Assembly: GCA_900544275.1 (NCBI GenBank)
Contig: UQUU01000003.1
Span: 1 to 64,000, forward strand
Source of the DNA: an uncultured Succiniclasticum sp.
GTDB lineage: Bacteria; Bacillota; Negativicutes; Acidaminococcales; Acidaminococcaceae
Reading direction: 5' to 3'
DNA length: 64,000 nt
Below the pieces are notes generated by a model. The model was given only the letters and a program-made list of their open reading frames with translations. It was not told the origin of the DNA and searched no databases. The position numbers and the translations under genes are program-made. Below are positions 60,321-64,000 of this stretch, piece by piece. Each line of letters starts with the position of its first letter. The first letter of the stretch is position 1.

Positions 60321-60896
60321 TTAAATGTTCTTTTTCTTTGTATCTTCTTCACTTGTGCTTTCTATCCATTGTTGCAGAATCGGGGCAGCATATCTTCCTA
60401 ATTCTTCATAAGTAGCTGCGGTAGGGTGTACGCCGTCCCAAATAAAATACCGGTTGCGGGGCGACAGTGGGCCGAACATCGGTTCAAAATCCAGCAAAAA
60501 GCAGGAGTCTGAAAAATTTTTCAGCATGGCTTCCCGTAGCCGTTGAATCAGGGGATTTAACTCGGATGCAGCACAATACCAGGGCAATACCAGACAAAAT
60601 GGACGGTTTGCCATAGTGGAAAAATGTTGTGCTTTTTTGATTTGTTCTAAAGAAAAAGAAAGGGGACAACCCTGAATGATGTCATTCATCCCTCCTTCAA
60701 ACAGGATATGAGTGATTTGGGAATCAGGGAAGCGCCGGGTTAGGCGGTCTGCAATATCATCGCAGCATTCGCCGCAGCAGCCGTGATTCAGCATAGGCAT
60801 GCCGATAATAGTTTCTACGCACGCGACCCAACTGTTTTCTTCGGTAAAGGGAAAGCCCTGGATCAAGGAGTCGCCGAAGCATGCAATTTTGCTCAT
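60321..60896 (-). CDS. SGNH/GDSL-type hydrolase
   Basis: 191 residues, cytoplasmic (no signal peptide). Block I FGDSLIQG at residue 6 with the nucleophile serine, block III GGMNDI near 68 (G-x-N-D) and block V DGVHPTAATYEE near 155 with the catalytic Asp-x-x-His. Esterase or lipase of unknown substrate; a shorter member of the family. Not part of an evident operon. The only gene between the tRNA and the NSS transporter. Confidence 0.88.
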   Translation of the reverse strand: MSKIACFGDSLIQGFPFTEENSWVACVETIIGMPMLNHGCCGECCDDIADRLTRRFPDSQITHILFEGGMNDIIQGCPLSFSLEQIKKAQHFSTMANRPFCLVLPWYCAASELNPLIQRLREAMLKNFSDSCFLLDFEPMFGPLSPRNRYFIWDGVHPTAATYEELGRYAAPILQQWIESTSEEDTKKKNI

Positions 60897-61024
60897 AACA
60901 GCACCGTCTCTTTCAAAGTAAAGCGTTGATAGAACTTATATTTGAGGAAGCCCATAAAAATGCAAGTGACGTACTTAAGAAAATAAGTGGGCAAGAAAAA
61001 TTAAGCCTGTGACGCCGGTAAAAT

Positions 61025-61038
61025 ATTTCCCGGGAAAA
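61025..61038. promoter_or_regulatory. Candidate Noc-binding site
   Basis: ATTTCCCGGGAAAA differs at one position from the Bacillus Noc-binding sequence ATTTCCCGGGAAAT. It lies in the 374-base gene-free gap between the SGNH hydrolase and the NSS gene. This genome encodes a Noc with Noc-type recognition residues. The gap is otherwise AT-rich, with TATAAT sequences near 61186 but no convincing -35. Confidence 0.5.
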
Positions 61039-61270
61039 GTTTTGTTTTATTGTACACTTTATGTGGCCAGGGCGCAAGAAAATAATCCTGAAGGTGAAAT
61101 AATAAATTCCTTTTTATGCTGCTTTATAGTAAAAAATAGAAATATAATTATTTAAGTAATTGTTTGTTGCCTTAATACAGATTTTATAATATAATGAAAT
61201 GCGTTATTAATAAAAAATAATAAAAGTTCATTGTGAAAAGACTTTTGTTTAAAAAATGGGGGATTTTTGC

Positions 61271-62671
61271 GTGGGAGAGACGAAATCGAGAAATAGTTTT
61301 ACCGGTACATTAGGTTTTGTTATGGCGGCGGCCGGCAGCGCCATCGGGTTAGGAAACATCTGGCGGTTTCCCTTTTTAGCAGCAAGGGACGGGGGTGGCC
61401 TGTTTTTGGCAGTGTATCTGTTATTGGTAGCAACTTTTGGCTACACGTTGCTTTCTTCAGAGATTGCTATTGGGCGTAAAACAAGGCAAGGCCCTTTGAC
61501 AGCTTATTCCCGTTTGGATAAACGCGGTAGTTTAATTGGCATTTTAGCTTGTATCGTACCTGTTTTGATTTTACCTTATTATTGTGTAATCGGCGGCTGG
61601 GTATTGAAATATTTAGCTGCTTTTGCCAGTGGTGCGGGAGTCATGGCGGCAGGAGATAAATATTTTACCGGCTTTATTACCAGTACATGGGAACCGATTT
61701 TATGGTTTGGCATATTTATGGCTGCCGTTCTTTTTGTGATTTATATGGGCGTAGAAAAAGGTATTGAAAAATATTCCAAGGTGCTGATGCCGGTATTTTT
61801 TGTTTTGGTTATCGGAGTATCTCTCTATTCTTTGACATTGAGTTATACGGATGCTAACGGTGTTACCCGCACGGGTTGGGAAGGCTTCCTGATTTTTACG
61901 ATCCCTGATTTTACCGGACTGACGCTGAGTAAATTCCTTAATGTGCTGATGGATGCGATGGGACAACTGTTTTATTCCATTTCTGTGGCCATGGGTATTA
62001 TGGTAGCGTATGGTTCTTATGCAAAAGAGGATACGGATTTAGGTAAGTCTATTAATCAAATTGAATTCTTTGATACACTGGCCGCATTTTTGGCCGGCGT
62101 TATGATCATTCCCGCCGTCTTCACTTTTATGGGGCGGGAGGGGATGTCGGCTGGGCCGGCGTTGATGTTTATTTCTCTCCCCAAAGTATTTAACGCTATG
62201 GGTGGAGCTGCCGGTATGATCATCGGACTGGTATTTTTTCTTATGGTATTTTTTGCCGCGCTGACTTCTGCGATTTCTGTGCAGGAGGCGATTGTGGCCA
62301 GCTTTATGGACCGTTTTAGTTGGAGCCGTACAAAAACCACTTTTCTGATCGGGCTGTACGCGATTATCGGCGGCATTATCGTGTGCTTGGGTTATAACAT
62401 TTTTTATTTTGAAATGCCTTTGCCTAATGGTGCGATAGCGCAGATCCTGGATTTGATGGATTATATCAGCAATGTGGTTATGATGCCATTGGTAGCGATA
62501 GGAGAATGCCTGCTTATCGGCTGGTTTGTTGGTCCGGACTGGGTGATTAATGAAATTGAGCGGGGAAAATATAAATTCAGTCGGAAAAATATGTATGTTA
62601 TTATGGTAAAATATATTACACCGGTTTTATTGTTTGTTTTATTCCTGCAGGCTTTTGGCGTATTTAATTAA
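61271..62671 (+). CDS. Neurotransmitter:sodium symporter (NSS) family transporter
   Basis: 466 residues with about eleven to twelve membrane helices. LeuT-like opening GFVMAAAGSAIGLGNIWRFP includes the Na+ site and unwound helix 1, followed by DGGGLFLAVYLL. Such bacterial symporters import amino acids or related amines with sodium; substrate not readable. Start GTG 61271 lies eight bases after GGGGG; ATG 61256 would precede that site. It is followed after 38 bases by a TRAP permease. Confidence 0.92.
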   Translation: MGETKSRNSFTGTLGFVMAAAGSAIGLGNIWRFPFLAARDGGGLFLAVYLLLVATFGYTLLSSEIAIGRKTRQGPLTAYSRLDKRGSLIGILACIVPVLILPYYCVIGGWVLKYLAAFASGAGVMAAGDKYFTGFITSTWEPILWFGIFMAAVLFVIYMGVEKGIEKYSKVLMPVFFVLVIGVSLYSLTLSYTDANGVTRTGWEGFLIFTIPDFTGLTLSKFLNVLMDAMGQLFYSISVAMGIMVAYGSYAKEDTDLGKSINQIEFFDTLAAFLAGVMIIPAVFTFMGREGMSAGPALMFISLPKVFNAMGGAAGMIIGLVFFLMVFFAALTSAISVQEAIVASFMDRFSWSRTKTTFLIGLYAIIGGIIVCLGYNIFYFEMPLPNGAIAQILDLMDYISNVVMMPLVAIGECLLIGWFVGPDWVINEIERGKYKFSRKNMYVIMVKYITPVLLFVLFLQAFGVFN

Positions 62672-62709
62672 TGCGCTTTACGGCTATGTAAGAAGAAGTT
62701 GAGGTTTGT

Positions 62710-64000
62710 ATGATAGAAAAAACGCAACTCGGACAGGATAAAAACGACCTTCAGGGCATTCGGCCCGAGGAAAAGAAGTATTTGGATCGTAAGGCGCAGG
62801 AGCTTCTGGAAGAAAAAGAGGCAGAGTCCAGAATGCGTACCTATCTTGGCCCTATGAGCAAGATTTTAACGGCATTGCTTTGCTTATGGACTGTTTTTCA
62901 ACTGTACTTCACTACGATCGGGGCGATCAGCGCCATTAATCTGCGTGCGTTCCATTGTATTTTTCTGTTGCTGTTTACTTTTTTGCTTTTTCCCGGCTAT
63001 AAATCAGAAAAGCGGCTTCGCAGCTTGCCTCCCTGGCAGGATATTTTGTTAATTTTGCTGGGAACGGGATCCTTTGGTTATTTGATTGCCAATTTTACCC
63101 GCATTGCGCAAATGGGCGGCCGGGTCACGAATTTTGAAGTAGGGATTGCGGCAGTGGCCTTGTTGGTGGTGTTTGAGGCGGCACGCAGGGCTTCCGGTAA
63201 TCTGGCCATCTTAGCTTTACTTTTTTTAGGTTATAATTGGTTTGGCGAATTTTTGCCGGGGCTTTTGGGGCACAATGGTTTTACTTTAAAACGTGTGCTG
63301 GTGACGCAGTTTTGGGGGACACAGGGGCTTTTAGGGACCGGTATCGGCGTGTCTGCTACGTATATCTTCCTTTTTGTCGTATTCGGTGCCTTTTTAAAGC
63401 ATAGCGGTTTTTCAAAATTTATTAATGATTTTTCTTTAACATTAGTAGGTCAGACACCCGGCGGGCCGGCTAAAGTGGCAGTAGTAGCCTCGGCTCTTAT
63501 GGGTATGATCAACGGTTCGGCGATTGCCAATGTGGCTACCACGGGAACCATTACGATCCCGCTTATGAAGCGGACCGGCTATAAGAAAGAGTTTGCCGGA
63601 GCGGTAGAGGCGGTGGCGTCTACCGGCGGACAGTTTTGTCCGCCGATCATGGGTGCGGTTGGTTTCGTTATGGCCGAGTTTTTGAACTTGAGCTATACGA
63701 AGGTCATGCTGGCTTCTATTGTACCTGCTTTTTTATATTATCTGGGGCTTTTAATGGCAGTCCATTTTGAGGCCAAACGTTTGGGCCTGTCGGGTCTTGC
63801 CAAAGAGAATATTCCGGATGCCATGAAAGTGGTGCGGGAGCAAGGTCATTTGGTGTTGCCATTGGCTGCGCTGATTACGCTGATGTTTATTGGTTATACG
63901 CCGTTATACTCCGCTGTAATTTCGATTTTTATTACCATCGCGGCCAGCTGGCTGCGTAAAGATACCCGGATGACGGGGGCCAAGATTATTGCGGCCATGG
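62710..64000 (+). CDS. TRAP transporter fused permease (4TM-12TM), 3' end outside window
   Basis: Open from ATG 62710 (after GAGG) to the window edge, 430 codons visible. About 11 membrane segments are seen; the motifs GGPAKVAVVASALMGMINGSA and STGGQFCPPIMGAVGFVMAE belong to the fused small and large permease subunits of TAXI-type TRAP transporters. Imports organic acids or amino acids using a sodium gradient with a periplasmic binding protein that should follow downstream. The N-terminal ~45 residues are charged and cytoplasmic. Confidence 0.9.
   Translation, partial: MIEKTQLGQDKNDLQGIRPEEKKYLDRKAQELLEEKEAESRMRTYLGPMSKILTALLCLWTVFQLYFTTIGAISAINLRAFHCIFLLLFTFLLFPGYKSEKRLRSLPPWQDILLILLGTGSFGYLIANFTRIAQMGGRVTNFEVGIAAVALLVVFEAARRASGNLAILALLFLGYNWFGEFLPGLLGHNGFTLKRVLVTQFWGTQGLLGTGIGVSATYIFLFVVFGAFLKHSGFSKFINDFSLTLVGQTPGGPAKVAVVASALMGMINGSAIANVATTGTITIPLMKRTGYKKEFAGAVEAVASTGGQFCPPIMGAVGFVMAEFLNLSYTKVMLASIVPAFLYYLGLLMAVHFEAKRLGLSGLAKENIPDAMKVVREQGHLVLPLAALITLMFIGYTPLYSAVISIFITIAASWLRKDTRMTGAKIIAAM

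Noticed and set aside
1..64000. CRISPR array or prophage
   Set aside because: No regularly spaced short repeats, cas genes or phage structural genes were seen; the repeats found are the att pair, the receptor cassette and short palindromes.

Overview
The window is chromosomal DNA from a diderm Firmicute, most likely a Negativicutes (an Acidaminococcaceae-like anaerobe is my guess). The replication-origin neighbourhood has Firmicutes gene order (gyrA, gyrB, remB, a DUF721 gene, recF, yaaA, dnaN and dnaA on the minus strand; rpmH, rnpA, yidD, yidC, jag, mnmE, mnmG, rsmG, noc, soj and parB on the plus strand). The same window encodes two TonB-dependent outer-membrane receptors, which require an outer membrane. 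The [FeFe]-hydrogenase, the anaerobic glycerol-3-phosphate-dehydrogenase-like flavoproteins and the absence of oxygen-dependent enzymes fit a strict anaerobe. The genus is inferred, not shown.

Layout. 1-60: 5' end of a 16S rRNA gene read leftwards, with its promoter near 216-244. 545-4074: two overlapping genes for a glutamate-synthase-like flavoprotein and an [FeFe]-hydrogenase. 4088-9631: a small exported SH3-like protein, an XRE regulator, a three-gene flavoprotein/DUF1667 operon (minus strand) and a NagZ-like lipoprotein. 9912-20860: the gyrA-to-dnaA block on the minus strand, with thiamine pyrophosphokinase between the gyrase genes. 19286-19437 holds a DnaA-box cluster, the likely oriC. 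21075-30576: ribosome/RNase P/membrane-insertion/tRNA-modification genes and then the segregation module noc - two DnaA boxes - parS - soj - parB.

30625-37310: a DUF554 membrane protein, a complete branched-chain amino-acid ABC transporter (livJ, livH, livM, livG, livF), a CBS-ACT protein and a DUF951 protein. 37459-46215: ychF, a PHP phosphatase, a MATE exporter, panC and panD behind a structured leader with its own promoter and terminator, then sbcC and sbcD. 46477-50385: consensus promoter, T-box leader, ilvN, ilvC and ilvB, the shared enzymes of branched-chain amino-acid synthesis. With the liv genes, the window therefore carries both uptake and synthesis of these amino acids.

51511-60192: an AT-rich island bounded on the right by an intact tRNA-Thr(CGT) gene and on the left by a 32-bp exact direct repeat of that gene's 3' end. 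It carries a TonB receptor, an orphan periplasmic binding lipoprotein, a second TonB receptor and a DUF4198 protein, flanked by wrecked insertion sequences (an ISL3-type remnant and two internally deleted IS256-type elements). No integrase is visible. The two receptors are divergent but share a 123-bp nearly identical 5' cassette that encodes the signal peptide and TonB box. This island is the most interesting part of the window. 60321-64000 returns to ordinary chromosome: an SGNH hydrolase, an NSS-family sodium symporter and the start of a fused TRAP permease that runs off the window.
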